Positions 34,459 to 43,435 are shown, counted from the stretch's first letter. The stretch: DNA of 64,000 nucleotides from Gemmatimonadaceae bacterium (GCA_030647905.1 JAUSJA010000033.1:62001-126000), one strand, 5' to 3'. Numbers and translations: made by a program. Notes: generated by a model not told the origin, from the sequence alone.

Positions 34459-35477
34459 TGCGCGCTCCGCGAGTGAGGATGCCATTCGAGAGCGAGCGAC
34501 CCCATCGCGAGGCCAGCCCCCGATCCCGTCATGAGAATCAGGTCACCTTCGCCGATGCGCCCGGTGCGGACTGCGTCATCCAGCGCCATGGGAATGCAAG
34601 CGGCGCCCGTGTAGCCCCACTTTCCCATCACGGTATGCGCCTTCTCGATCGGCTCGCCGAGTGTCGTCATGACTTCGTAAATGGTCGAGCGGTTCACCTG
34701 CGTCCACAGCCATTCGTCCACATCCGACGTGGTTCGGCCAATGCGCTCGAGCACCGAGCGCGCGATACGCGGCCATCCGACCTCGTTCACTTCGCGCGGA
34801 TACTTCGTGACGAATCGCAGCTTGTTGCGCGTTCCGTCGCGCAGCACTTCTTCGGTGATCGGCTCTGCTGTCCCGCCGGCGAACACCCCCATGCCGGGAG
34901 CGAGTCGCCCGTCGGCGTAGAGCTCGGATGCGAGAATGCCCGGTATGTCGGACCGCTCAAGCACTACCGCTCCCGCCCCGTCGGCGAAGATCGTGGAAGT
35001 TTTCTTGTCGTGCGGGTCCACGAACTTGGACATCGCGTACGCGCCGACGACGAGAACGCGATTGTAGCGCTCGTCGGCGCGGACGTACTTCCACGCGGCG
35101 TCGAGCGCGGTGACGAACCCGGCGCACGCGCTGTTGATGTCGAACGCCCCCGCCTTCCACGCGCCGATGCGCGCCTGCACCACTGGCGCCGTCGCGGGAG
35201 AGATGTATTCCGGCGTATCCGTCGCGACGATCAGCAGATCGAGATTCGCCGCCTCCACGCCCGCCGACTCGAGAGCGTTCCGCGCCGCGGCTGCCGCCAG
35301 GTCCGCCGTGGACTCGTCGGCCGCGCAGTAGCGGCGCTCGCGGATACCCAGCGTATTGGACACAAAATCATCGATGTCCTCGCCGAGTATCGCCGAGAGC
35401 TCGGCGTTGGTGACCACCCGCTCGGGGACGTACGAGCCGGTGCCGGTAATGACGGCTTCGCGTTGAGAGGTGCTCAC
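34455..35477 (-). CDS. KAS III-like thiolase-fold enzyme lacking catalytic His and Asn
   Basis: A 340-aa FabH-type protein. The nucleophile Cys is kept at residue 118 (NSACAGFV). FabH's catalytic His (PHQAN) aligns with T259 (WTQVN) and its Asn (GNTSAAS) with Y289 (GYTGAAC). A decarboxylating condensation is therefore unlikely. KAS III relatives with altered triads act as acyltransferases. The GTG start at 35477 overlaps the lacI stop (GTGA). Its place in a catabolic cluster suggests acyl transfer or a retro-condensation; this is inference. Confidence 0.8.
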   Translation of the reverse strand: MSTSQREAVITGTGSYVPERVVTNAELSAILGEDIDDFVSNTLGIRERRYCAADESTADLAAAAARNALESAGVEAANLDLLIVATDTPEYISPATAPVVQARIGAWKAGAFDINSACAGFVTALDAAWKYVRADERYNRVLVVGAYAMSKFVDPHDKKTSTIFADGAGAVVLERSDIPGILASELYADGRLAPGMGVFAGGTAEPITEEVLRDGTRNKLRFVTKYPREVNEVGWPRIARSVLERIGRTTSDVDEWLWTQVNRSTIYEVMTTLGEPIEKAHTVMGKWGYTGAACIPMALDDAVRTGRIGEGDLILMTGSGAGLAMGSLALEWHPHSRSAQ

Positions 35478-36514
35478 TGATTGCGGTTCGCTTGTGGAGG
35501 TGCGGTGGTGCCACGCACCACGAGGCGCGAAGCAATCGTACGTTGCGGGCGGGGAGGAGTTCGCGATTCGCCATCCTCGCCCTTGATCGCCTGCAACAGC
35601 AATCTCGCCGCGCGCGCGCCGAGCTCGCGCGCCGGGATGGCGATCGTCGTGAGCTCCGGCACGAGCAGTGACGCGAGCTCGATGTCGTCGCACCCGACGA
35701 TGGAGATTTCTTGCGGGACGCGGACCCCTTCCATCGAGCACACCTTGAGCGCGCCCGCCGCCACGAGGTCATTGCTGCAGAAGACAGCGGTGGGCGGCGA
35801 TTCGAGATCGAGGAGCGCGCGCATCCCTTTCTGCCCGCCCGCGGCCGTTGCCGCGACGCGACGAAGCATTGGCGACTCGAGGCGAATCCCTTTTTCGGTG
35901 AGTGCTGCCACGAATCCCCGTTCCCGCATGCGAATTGCGTGCACGTTCGTCGCCGGTCCGAGAAACCCGAAGCGCTTGTGGCCGAGCGACAGCAGATGCT
36001 CGGCGGCCAGACGTCCCGCGCCGACGGCGTCGCTCGCGACACCCGGCCATCTGTCTGGCGGCTCGTCAATGAGCACGAGGTTCACTCCGACCATCATCGG
36101 CTCGGGGAGGGACGCGGCACCAATCGCGTCCACCATGATTCCATCCACCTGGCGCTCGAGCAGCGCCTGAATGTGGCGGTCGCGCGGAATCTCGCGCGTC
36201 TCGCACAGCAGCACGGCATAGCCCGCCTCCGAAACGACCCTTTCCGCCCCGCTCACCACTTCGGCGAAGAACGGATTGCGCAGATCCGGAACGATCACGC
36301 CGATCGCATATGAGCGGCTGCGGACGAGCGAGCGAGCGACGACGTTGGGGACGTATCCAAGCTCGCGCGCCGCTTCCAGTACGCGCTCGCGCGTTTCGGC
36401 CGACACGCGCGCTCTCGCGTTCTTGCTGAGCACGAGCGACACCGTCGGCTGCGAGACACCCGCTCGCTTCGCCACGTCGTGCGTGGTGACCCGTTTGATG
36501 CGCGACTGTTCCAC
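35474..36514 (-). CDS. LacI-family transcriptional regulator
   Basis: A 346-aa repressor-type protein. The N-terminal helix-turn-helix TTHDVAKRAGVSQPTVSLVLS is at residues 10-30, with the hinge helix (ARSLVRSRS) near 60. The remainder is a sugar-binding-protein-like core (IGVIVPDLRNPFFAEVVSGAE, SNDLVAAGALKV, VGCDDIELASLLVPELTTI). It binds a palindromic operator with central CG and an unknown inducer. A matching palindrome lies upstream of the TonB-receptor gene at 41620. It is coupled to the KAS III-like gene. Confidence 0.9.
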   Translation of the reverse strand: MEQSRIKRVTTHDVAKRAGVSQPTVSLVLSKNARARVSAETRERVLEAARELGYVPNVVARSLVRSRSYAIGVIVPDLRNPFFAEVVSGAERVVSEAGYAVLLCETREIPRDRHIQALLERQVDGIMVDAIGAASLPEPMMVGVNLVLIDEPPDRWPGVASDAVGAGRLAAEHLLSLGHKRFGFLGPATNVHAIRMRERGFVAALTEKGIRLESPMLRRVAATAAGGQKGMRALLDLESPPTAVFCSNDLVAAGALKVCSMEGVRVPQEISIVGCDDIELASLLVPELTTIAIPARELGARAARLLLQAIKGEDGESRTPPRPQRTIASRLVVRGTTAPPQANRNQ

Positions 36515-36539
36515 GTCGTGAATCTACGGACCACGCCGG

Positions 36540-37439
36540 TCACTCGCCCGGCGCATCGCCTGCGAGAAATTGGTCGATCTCGTGACGCACGATCGCGGCG
36601 TTGGCGCCGAATACCATCGTAAGGTGATTCCCCGGAACCGCAACGTAACGGCAATGGGGGAATGCCTCCGCGGTCATCTTCGCATGCTCGGGCGGGACGA
36701 GAGGTGGACTCCCGGGAAGTCCATACCCTTCCTTTGCATTGAGCAGAAGCACCGGGTGGCGAACGCTCGCGACGAGCTCCGCCCACGGCTCGTCCTGCAC
36801 GCCGAGCAATGCCTGCTCGACGGCGTTCGCGCTCGTCAGCGACTGCGCGGTTCCATCGGGGTTCTGCTGCAGCTCCGCGCGGAAGTAGCCTTCGATCGCG
36901 CTGTCCCACAGTCCCGCGACGTATGGCGCGCCACGCATTTCATCGAGGTACGCGTCGGTTGACGGAAGGACGCGAGCGAGTCGCGCCAGAGATGGCTTCA
37001 GCATGTCCACCACATCGGGATGAAACACGATAGCCGCGTCTATCACGATTACCTTCGATACGCGATCGGGATGATGCGCCGCAATGTAGATGGCGAGGAG
37101 TGCGCCGAACGAATGGCCGCCCATCACCACCTCGTCGAGACCGAGCTCATCGAGCAGAGCGATGACATCCGCGGCGTGCTCGGCCATCGAGTAGCCGGTC
37201 TCCGGTTTCCCCGAGCGGCCACGACCGCGGAGGTCCGGCGCGACCACGCGATGAGTTTCTGCCAGGCCGTGGTCCATCAGGCCGCCGAACTCGTTCGCGT
37301 TGGCCGACAATCCATGCAGCAGGATGATCGCCGGCTCGGGTCCGGGATAGTCGAGATAATGAACGCGCAGGCCGCGCACGGTCGCATACCTGTCGTACTC
37401 GGCGCGATCGTCAATCACGACACGGGGGTCAGCGGTCAT
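36540..37439 (-). CDS. Alpha/beta-fold hydrolase
   Basis: A 299-aa hydrolase. The oxyanion motif is ILLHGLSANANEF, the nucleophile elbow GGHSFGA is near residue 117, and the histidine is in VPGNHLTMV; a DLRGRGRSGKP segment is typical of C-C and ester hydrolases. Its start overlaps the ligase stop (ATGA). It may open or de-esterify the cluster's substrate before CoA activation. Confidence 0.8.
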   Translation of the reverse strand: MTADPRVVIDDRAEYDRYATVRGLRVHYLDYPGPEPAIILLHGLSANANEFGGLMDHGLAETHRVVAPDLRGRGRSGKPETGYSMAEHAADVIALLDELGLDEVVMGGHSFGALLAIYIAAHHPDRVSKVIVIDAAIVFHPDVVDMLKPSLARLARVLPSTDAYLDEMRGAPYVAGLWDSAIEGYFRAELQQNPDGTAQSLTSANAVEQALLGVQDEPWAELVASVRHPVLLLNAKEGYGLPGSPPLVPPEHAKMTAEAFPHCRYVAVPGNHLTMVFGANAAIVRHEIDQFLAGDAPGE

Positions 37440-38977
37440 GCCGATGCCTCCGCGCGGGACGATGAGTGCGTTTCGCGAAGGACGCGCTTCAGCGTCTTGC
37501 CCGCGGTGCTGCGGGGAAAATCGTCGGTGATGATGACCTCGTGAATCTGCTGGTATCGCGCCGCGACGCGCGCGTTGATCCATGTCCGCAGATCTTCCGC
37601 GGAGATGGCACCGGTGCTCTTCAGGATGACCGCGGCGACCGGCGATTCTCCCCACTTCTTGTCGGGAATGCCGAATACCGCAACTTCGCGCACGGACGGA
37701 TGCTGCACGACGATCTCCTCTATGTCCTTGGGAAACACGTTCACTCCGCCGGAGATTATCAGATCCTTCTTCCTGTCCACCAGGTGAAGGAATCCATCCT
37801 TATCGGCGAATCCCACGTCGCCCGTGTGCAGCCAGCCGTCCACTATCGCCTGCGCCGTGAGGTCGGGGCGCTTGTAGTAGCCAGTCATGAGCAGAGGACC
37901 ACGGCCGGTGATCTCGCCGATCTCCCCCGCCGGAAGCTCGTGTCCGTCGTCGGCGATGATGCGCATTTCGCTGAACGGGATCGGCACCCCGACCGAATCT
38001 ATCTTCGAGGCAAAGTCGCGGCTGTCGAGCACGGTAACGAATCCTTCGGTCAGTCCGTACAGCTCGTACAGCGAATCGGGCAGTATGGGCACCAGCCGCT
38101 CCTTGTGCTCGCGATGCCACGGCGCGCCCACCGAGCAGAGCATGCGCAATGACTTGAGCTTCTCCGGAGCGAACGTCGGCGCGTTCATCACGGCCACGAT
38201 TTGCGACGGTACCATCATCACGTGCGTCACGCCCTCGCGCTCGACGGTCTCGAGGAACACGTCCGGATCGAAGCGATGCTGGAGGATGTAGGTGCACCCG
38301 AGGTACCATGCCGGCATCAGCGTCACGAATGCGCCGTTGAAGACGAGCGAGCCCGCGTGCATCACGACGCTCTCGGGAGTGAAGCGGAAGCTTCCCGCGA
38401 ACTGAGTGCAGTACATCGCGCGAATGTAATGCGTGTGAACGATTCCCTTCGGAGAGCCCGTCGTACCGCTGGAGTAGATGATGTTGTAGAGATCGTCGTC
38501 ACCGATTTCGGCGGCGGGCGGGGCGTCGCCGCTCCGGCCGGCGATGAGGTCCGCATAGCCGAGGTAGCCGCGGCGGTCGGACGCGTCGGTCAGGATGTAA
38601 TTGCCTTCAGGAATTCCCGGCATCTCTGCACGGGCTTCGTCCAGCGCATCCACCATGGATGCGCAAGAGAGGACAGCGACCGAGTCCGAGTCGCGCAGCA
38701 GCGAGACCAGGCCGGCGCCGCGGAGAAGCGGACTGAGCGGCACGGCGACGATGCCGAGCAGGGCGGCCGCACGGTAGGCGTAGAGCAGCTCGATGCAGTT
38801 GGGGAGAACCAGCGCAAGCTTGTCGCCTTTGCGCAGCCCGAGAGCGAGCAACGCGTTGGCAAGCCGGTTCACACGAGCGTCGAGCTCGGCGAACGTGAGC
38901 CGTTCGTCGCCGCATATGACTGCGGGATGGTCAGGCCGGAAGCGGGCGTGCCACGGCAGAAGGGATCCGACGTTCAT
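37436..38977 (-). CDS. AMP-dependent acyl-CoA ligase
   Basis: A 513-aa ANL ligase. Motifs are IIYSSGTTGSPKGIVHTH (about residue 170), LYGLTEGFV, WLHTGDVGFADKDG and the C-terminal STAGKTLKRVL with the catalytic lysine. It is the second ligase of the cluster and follows the TonB receptor after a hairpin. The specificity pocket is too variable to name a substrate; cluster context suggests an imported acid. Confidence 0.85.
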   Translation of the reverse strand: MNVGSLLPWHARFRPDHPAVICGDERLTFAELDARVNRLANALLALGLRKGDKLALVLPNCIELLYAYRAAALLGIVAVPLSPLLRGAGLVSLLRDSDSVAVLSCASMVDALDEARAEMPGIPEGNYILTDASDRRGYLGYADLIAGRSGDAPPAAEIGDDDLYNIIYSSGTTGSPKGIVHTHYIRAMYCTQFAGSFRFTPESVVMHAGSLVFNGAFVTLMPAWYLGCTYILQHRFDPDVFLETVEREGVTHVMMVPSQIVAVMNAPTFAPEKLKSLRMLCSVGAPWHREHKERLVPILPDSLYELYGLTEGFVTVLDSRDFASKIDSVGVPIPFSEMRIIADDGHELPAGEIGEITGRGPLLMTGYYKRPDLTAQAIVDGWLHTGDVGFADKDGFLHLVDRKKDLIISGGVNVFPKDIEEIVVQHPSVREVAVFGIPDKKWGESPVAAVILKSTGAISAEDLRTWINARVAARYQQIHEVIITDDFPRSTAGKTLKRVLRETHSSSRAEASA

Positions 38978-39027
38978 CCCAGCCTCTCTCCCTGAATTGT
39001 TGAACCTGGAATAGTCGAGGGGGAGTC

Positions 39028-39066
39028 ACTCCCTGCCGCCCGGATGTTCTGCGGACGGCAGGGAGT
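39028..39066. terminator. Hairpin between the TonB-receptor gene and the ligase gene
   Basis: A perfect 11-bp stem (ACTCCCTGCCG at 39028-39038 with CGGCAGGGAGT at 39056-39066) and a 17-base loop, just after the receptor stop on the minus strand. No U-run follows, so it may attenuate or protect the receptor mRNA end rather than fully terminate. Confidence 0.6.
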
Positions 39067-39076
39067 CAAAGTGCTT

Positions 39077-41557
39077 CTATCGGTCGAGACGCACGCCGAG
39101 GAACGCCATCGTTCCGATCTCCGGCATGTTGATCATCTCGATGTGCTTCTTGCCGAGTCCGCACTCCTGTTTGGAGGTGTAGATGGACGGCTTTGTTGCG
39201 GCGATCCAGCCATTGATCGCGGACGTTCCGCCGCGGCAGGCAAGCAGGTTCTGGACGCTGAGGTTGATGCTGGCACCGAGCGCCGGCAGCCTGTAGCCGG
39301 CGGTGAAGTCGAACGTGCTGAACGTCGGAATCTTTCCGTTGTTCACTCCCGAGAGGAAGTGATAACCGTTCACGTAACGGACCGTGAAGCCGCCGTGGAG
39401 CTGGTTGTTCCAGAGGTTGGCGAAGTCCATTCCGACGTTGAACTTCGTCGTCGGGCTGTTGAACGCCGTCGCCTCCTTGGGATCACCCGCCTTGCTCTTG
39501 ACCGTATCGAGCTTCTGGAGGCTGGCCGTGCCGTTGAGCGCGATCGTGGGAGTGAGAAGGAACTTGAGCCCCATGTCCGTACCCGTGATCTGCGCATCGC
39601 CAACGTTGAAGTAGGTGAGCGGGATCTGCAGCCCGCCTGTTGCGCTGGTGAGCTTGTCTCCCGTCTTCGCGTCGAATGCGAAGGTCGGAGCGGCGGTTAG
39701 CGGATTGGCGATGATCACGAGCGGACTCATGAACTTCTTGAAGTTCGACCGATAGCCCGTGATGTCCACGAACATGCGATTCCCGAGAACGCCCTTGTAT
39801 CCGAGCTCCCAGGTGTCGTTCGTCTCGGGCTCGATCGGGGCGATCGTCCTAACGGTCACTCCCGCGGCGTTCTTGATCAGGTAGCCATTCGGATTTCCAA
39901 ACACGCCAACGAGCGGCGCGAAATCGGGGAAGAAGAAGCCGTACTGCAGAACCGACGGCGACTTGAACGCGCGGTTGTACGAGACGCGGAATGTCTGATC
40001 CTGGACCGGCGTGAGAAGCAGCGCCGCTTTCGGACTGAATTGACCGTCGAACAACTCGTGCTTGTCATAGCGGGCGGCGACGACGGCGCGGAGCATCGGA
40101 ACGATCGGGAGATCGGCCTGTCCGTAGATACCCTTCTGGTCGGTCGTGATATCCTTGCCCGTCTTCCGATCCACAAGCCACTGGCGCTTGGAGCTGACGA
40201 TGTCATGCCGATACTGTCCGCCCCATGTGAGACGAAGGCTATTGAGCTGCGGCACGACGAACGTGTTCTGAAGCTCGGCCGCCATCAGCCGTCCCTCGGC
40301 GGGGAAATCGGAGAGGTGCTTCACCGAATCCTCGCTGATCGTCGGATAGCGGAGGCGGTTCTGCGAGTACGCATTGAGCTGGTACGTGTCGCCGGAGAGC
40401 GACTGCGTCATGTACGCCTGAGCGAACCAGTTCGGGTGCGTAAACTTCACCTGGCCGTCGCGGTACTGCCAGTCAACGAGCTGGTTGCGTCCGACGCTCG
40501 TCTGTCCGATGGCGTTCGACTTGCTCGCGCCGCCGGTGAACTCGAGGCGGCTGAGATTCGGCATATAGTAGACGAGGGCGCCGCTGCCGCGCATGACATT
40601 GGTGTTCCAGTCGGCCGAGAGCTCGGGCGACGGAGTGGTGCCGGCGATGGGCGCGTAGATGTTCTTGTTGGAGAAGTCCTTCGCCTGCTGATATTCGCCG
40701 GAGAGCTTGTATCCCCAGTTGCCGTTGGCGAAGAGACCGGCCTGACGTCCCTGTATGTCAACGAAATTGCGGACGCCGGCGGCGACCTCGAGGGTAGTGC
40801 CGGGATACTCGCGCGGATCTTTCGTGGTGAGTGTGAGAACGCCGTTCGAGGCATCGGGTCCGTAGAGCGCCGAGCCCGGTCCGACGAGCACTTCGATGCC
40901 GGCGAGGTCAACCTTCGGCGTCGTGGTGAACGCGCCGACCGGAAGTCCGTTCTCCGGAAGCACCGCAATGCGGTTGTCTTCCATCATCAGCATGCGGTTG
41001 TTGAACGCCGAATTGAATCCGCGCGCGTTGATGGCGACCGCGGTGACGCCGACCTGGATGAAATCAATGCCCTTCACTTCCTTGAGCGCGGGGGCGAAGG
41101 AGTTGCCGACCGTGTTCTGGATCGCGGCTGCGTCTATGCGCGTGATCGTCGCTGGCGCGTCGGTGATCTTCTCAGCTCTGCGTGATGCCGAGACTACGAC
41201 CCCACCGAGTGAGAGAGGAACCGTGGCGAGCGAGACGTTGACCTGGGTCTCTTCACCCGGCTTGACGACGATGCCGCTGACCGTCTGGGCGCGCTGGCCA
41301 AGTCTCTGGACGCGGAGGTCGTATGTGCCGGCGGGTACGCCGCTGATGCTGAAGCGGCCGCTGACGTCGCTGACTCCGTTGAAGCGGGTACCGGCGACGG
41401 TGACCTGAGTGCCCGGGAGAACTGCGCGGGCGGAGTCGGTGACGGCGCCAGCAATTCTGCCGGTCTGTGCGGCGACCGATGAGGGCATGGCCGCGGCGAG
41501 CAGGAGTGCGCTCGCGATGGTGAAGATGGTTGCGAAGAGACTTCTCGATCGTGACAT
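39077..41557 (-). CDS. TonB-dependent outer-membrane receptor
   Basis: An 826-aa receptor. It has a signal peptide (residues 1-31, ending VAAQ), a carboxypeptidase-regulatory-like domain (about 33-115, GRIAGAVTDSARAVLPGTQV), a plug (about 130-260 with GPGSALYGPDASNGVLTL), and a beta-barrel to the C-terminus. The ATG at 41557 is used because GGGGAGGAG precedes it at normal spacing; a GTG two codons upstream would sit on that site. It takes up a ligand across the outer membrane with TonB energy. Its promoter carries a palindrome suited to the LacI regulator. Confidence 0.88.
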   Translation of the reverse strand: MSRSRSLFATIFTIASALLLAAAMPSSVAAQTGRIAGAVTDSARAVLPGTQVTVAGTRFNGVSDVSGRFSISGVPAGTYDLRVQRLGQRAQTVSGIVVKPGEETQVNVSLATVPLSLGGVVVSASRRAEKITDAPATITRIDAAAIQNTVGNSFAPALKEVKGIDFIQVGVTAVAINARGFNSAFNNRMLMMEDNRIAVLPENGLPVGAFTTTPKVDLAGIEVLVGPGSALYGPDASNGVLTLTTKDPREYPGTTLEVAAGVRNFVDIQGRQAGLFANGNWGYKLSGEYQQAKDFSNKNIYAPIAGTTPSPELSADWNTNVMRGSGALVYYMPNLSRLEFTGGASKSNAIGQTSVGRNQLVDWQYRDGQVKFTHPNWFAQAYMTQSLSGDTYQLNAYSQNRLRYPTISEDSVKHLSDFPAEGRLMAAELQNTFVVPQLNSLRLTWGGQYRHDIVSSKRQWLVDRKTGKDITTDQKGIYGQADLPIVPMLRAVVAARYDKHELFDGQFSPKAALLLTPVQDQTFRVSYNRAFKSPSVLQYGFFFPDFAPLVGVFGNPNGYLIKNAAGVTVRTIAPIEPETNDTWELGYKGVLGNRMFVDITGYRSNFKKFMSPLVIIANPLTAAPTFAFDAKTGDKLTSATGGLQIPLTYFNVGDAQITGTDMGLKFLLTPTIALNGTASLQKLDTVKSKAGDPKEATAFNSPTTKFNVGMDFANLWNNQLHGGFTVRYVNGYHFLSGVNNGKIPTFSTFDFTAGYRLPALGASINLSVQNLLACRGGTSAINGWIAATKPSIYTSKQECGLGKKHIEMINMPEIGTMAFLGVRLDR

Positions 41558-41619
41558 GCTCACTCCTCCCCGGGCGGGGAAATGGGCTAGTGCGGCGGTT
41601 TTTAGGCTCGGGAACGGGT

Positions 41620-41651
41620 GCTAATACGTATTAGCTGGCTGGGAATGTCAA
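41620..41651 (-). promoter_or_regulatory. Putative promoter and LacI-type operator of the receptor gene
   Basis: A perfect 16-bp palindrome, GCTAATACGTATTAGC (41620-41635), has the central CG typical of LacI-family operators. Ten bases upstream on the minus strand is a consensus -35 hexamer TTGACA (41646-41651). The -10 (TATTAG or GTATTA, spacing 18-19) falls inside the palindrome, so a bound repressor would block RNA polymerase. Confidence 0.7.
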
Positions 41652-41777
41652 GGATTTCTTTTCGCAGGGGCGGAATTGCGGCATAAACAAATGTAGGGCA
41701 AGCAACTGACAAGCAACTGACAAGCGCCTGGCTTTGAGCTCGGAAGCTGCTGCTGAACCGCCGGGATTCTGAAAGAG

Positions 41778-42125
41778 CTATGAGAGCTTGATCGCGTTCC
41801 GCTTTGATGTCGTCCCGCACTGGGAGCAGATGCAGTACTCACGACTCACGATCACGAAGTCGGTCGAGCTGTCGCACGCAGGGCACTGCGCCTTCACGAT
41901 CGGCTGCATCTTTGTCTGCAGGCCGTTTCGTACAAGCCGCGCCGCCATCACAACCGGAGGCACCGCGCCCAACGGGCAGAGAGCACCGGAGCAATGCTCC
42001 CCGATCTCGAGACAAACAACCTCACGGTCATGAATCGGTGAAGGGTCGTCCTGCACCGGCTCATCGGTGAGCACGAGGCGCACTTCATGATCGCATGCCG
42101 AACAGTAGGCGTCGATGGTTTTCAT
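41778..42125 (-). CDS. Zinc-ribbon protein, last gene of the Rnf operon
   Basis: A 115-aa protein with two zinc-ribbon-like modules: CSACDHEV (residues 8-15) paired with a mid-protein CSGALC, and CPACDSS paired with CICSQC near the end. A strong ribosome site (GGAGGTCGT) precedes the ATG. No family recognised. Location after rnfA and apbE suggests a role in Fe-S or flavin assembly, or regulation of the operon. Confidence 0.65.
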   Translation of the reverse strand: MKTIDAYCSACDHEVRLVLTDEPVQDDPSPIHDREVVCLEIGEHCSGALCPLGAVPPVVMAARLVRNGLQTKMQPIVKAQCPACDSSTDFVIVSREYCICSQCGTTSKRNAIKLS

Positions 42126-42180
42126 TACGACCTCCGTGGTTCCTGCGCGGCGGCGTCACCGCAACGCATAGATGGGTGCA

Positions 42181-42300
42181 TTACCTATCCACTCCGACAG
42201 TTTGCAGCCGTCCGGCCGAGCGAAAGCGCATCAGCATCTTCACGAGCACGATTACCGCGACCAGCAATCCTCCGATAGGCCTTGCATGCGCTTTTCTCAT
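42181..42300 (-). CDS. 39-aa single-helix membrane peptide
   Basis: The ATG overlaps the apbE stop (ATGA). The product is a basic N-terminus, one membrane helix (PIGGLLVAVIVLVKMLM) and a basic tail (RFRSAGR). The coupling makes it likely to be translated. It could be a small subunit or assembly peptide of the Rnf complex; no homologue is recognised. Confidence 0.5.
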   Translation of the reverse strand: MRKAHARPIGGLLVAVIVLVKMLMRFRSAGRLQTVGVDR

Positions 42301-43289
42301 GCGATGCGTACTACCGTGGTTCCTGGGGCGCAGCGCGCGAAAAGCGCGTTCGCCTTTGCGGCGGTCAATCCATACGCCGCCGTTGCCGCGACGTCGGCAT
42401 GCATGCAACTGTCCGACCGAACCGTGAAGCTCCGCACTAGGGTCTCGCGCGGCGCGCCTGTCGAGGGATCGAGCAGATGATGATAGTCATGGCCCCGATA
42501 ACGGAAATGCTGGATGTACGTTCCGGAGGTGGCGATCGCTGCATCGGCGACTTCCACAATCCCGATCGTCGCGGCTTCGTCTGCCGGATCCTGAATTCCG
42601 ACGCGCCAGGGCGACCCGTCAACCGATGCGCCGATTGCGTATAGATCCCCGCCGACACTCACGAGCCCCCGGCGAATCCCGCGCTCACGCAGCACCGCCG
42701 CCGCGCGATCCACTGCGTACCCCTTGGCGATGGAGCCGAGATCTACTTTGACCTCCGGATCGTGATAGAGCATCACCGGCGAGCGGTTGTTCGTCCCGAG
42801 CTCCACTTTCCGATGAAGCGCTCTCGCACGATAGCGTGAGACGGCAGCCTCGGGCGGCGGCTCGTGCCGGTGCGTCACGTCCCACAACGCCACCGCACCT
42901 CCAATCGCCGGGTCGTATGCTCCACCCGTAAATTCGGCCCACCGAAGCGCTGCCTCGACGACGAGCGCTGTCTCCGCGCTGATTCGCACCGGCCGGTCAC
43001 TCGCGAAGTGATTGGCGCGGCCGATGTCGGAGCTGAACCTGAACCGCGTCATCATGCTTTCGATGCGGGTCAGCTCCGCCATGGCAGCATCCATCGCGGA
43101 GTGAGCGTACGGCGCGTCGCGATGCACCACAGCGAGATCGGCGATGGTTCCCATGACGGGCATCGTGCGGCGCACGAGGCGTTCGCGTCGCGACGCTGCA
43201 AGTGGGATCGATGCGACAACGAATGCGCCCGCACCGAGCGCCACGAATTCGCGGCGCGACATCTCGCGACGGGACTCCTTGCCTGACAT
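42297..43289 (-). CDS. apbE: FAD:protein FMN transferase ApbE
   Basis: A 330-aa flavin transferase that attaches FMN covalently to threonine in RnfD and RnfG. It starts with a twin-arginine-like signal (MSRREFVALGAGAF), so it acts in the periplasm. Family motifs are RRTMPVMGTIADL, GAYDPAIGG, KVDLGSIAKGYAVDRA, LVSVGGDLYAIG and HHLLDPSTGAP. The ATG at 43289 has a near-perfect ribosome site (AAAGGAGG) and overlaps the preceding stop by one base. Confidence 0.9.
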   Translation of the reverse strand: MSGKESRREMSRREFVALGAGAFVVASIPLAASRRERLVRRTMPVMGTIADLAVVHRDAPYAHSAMDAAMAELTRIESMMTRFRFSSDIGRANHFASDRPVRISAETALVVEAALRWAEFTGGAYDPAIGGAVALWDVTHRHEPPPEAAVSRYRARALHRKVELGTNNRSPVMLYHDPEVKVDLGSIAKGYAVDRAAAVLRERGIRRGLVSVGGDLYAIGASVDGSPWRVGIQDPADEAATIGIVEVADAAIATSGTYIQHFRYRGHDYHHLLDPSTGAPRETLVRSFTVRSDSCMHADVAATAAYGLTAAKANALFARCAPGTTVVRIA

Positions 43290-43435
43290 TACGACCTCCT
43301 TTCCTTCAGGGCGCAGTCGGATGCGCCGGTGCACGAGCCGCAGTTTCCGGAGCACTCACGCACCGGCCTGATAAGCGTGAAGCAGATGAAGAGCGCGGCC
43401 ACCGCCACCGCCGCGACAATCGTCGAGACCATCAT
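43289..43435 (-). CDS. 48-aa cysteine-rich single-helix membrane peptide
   Basis: Starts on the rnfA stop (TGA inside ATGATG) and ends one base into the apbE start. It has one membrane helix (TIVAAVAVAALFICFTLI) followed by a Cys-rich tail, REC..NCGSCTGASDC, with four cysteines, and a basic end. The tail resembles FeoB-associated Cys-rich peptides, or a small Fe-S or metal site. The gene order makes a role in Rnf assembly or electron transfer attractive but unproven. Confidence 0.65.
   Translation of the reverse strand: MMVSTIVAAVAVAALFICFTLIRPVRECSGNCGSCTGASDCALKERRS

Noticed and set aside
41690-41730. Direct repeats AAGCAACTGAC (two copies plus a partial third)
   Set aside because: A short tandem repeat between the receptor promoter and the zinc-ribbon gene; no pairing, no gene association and too short to interpret.
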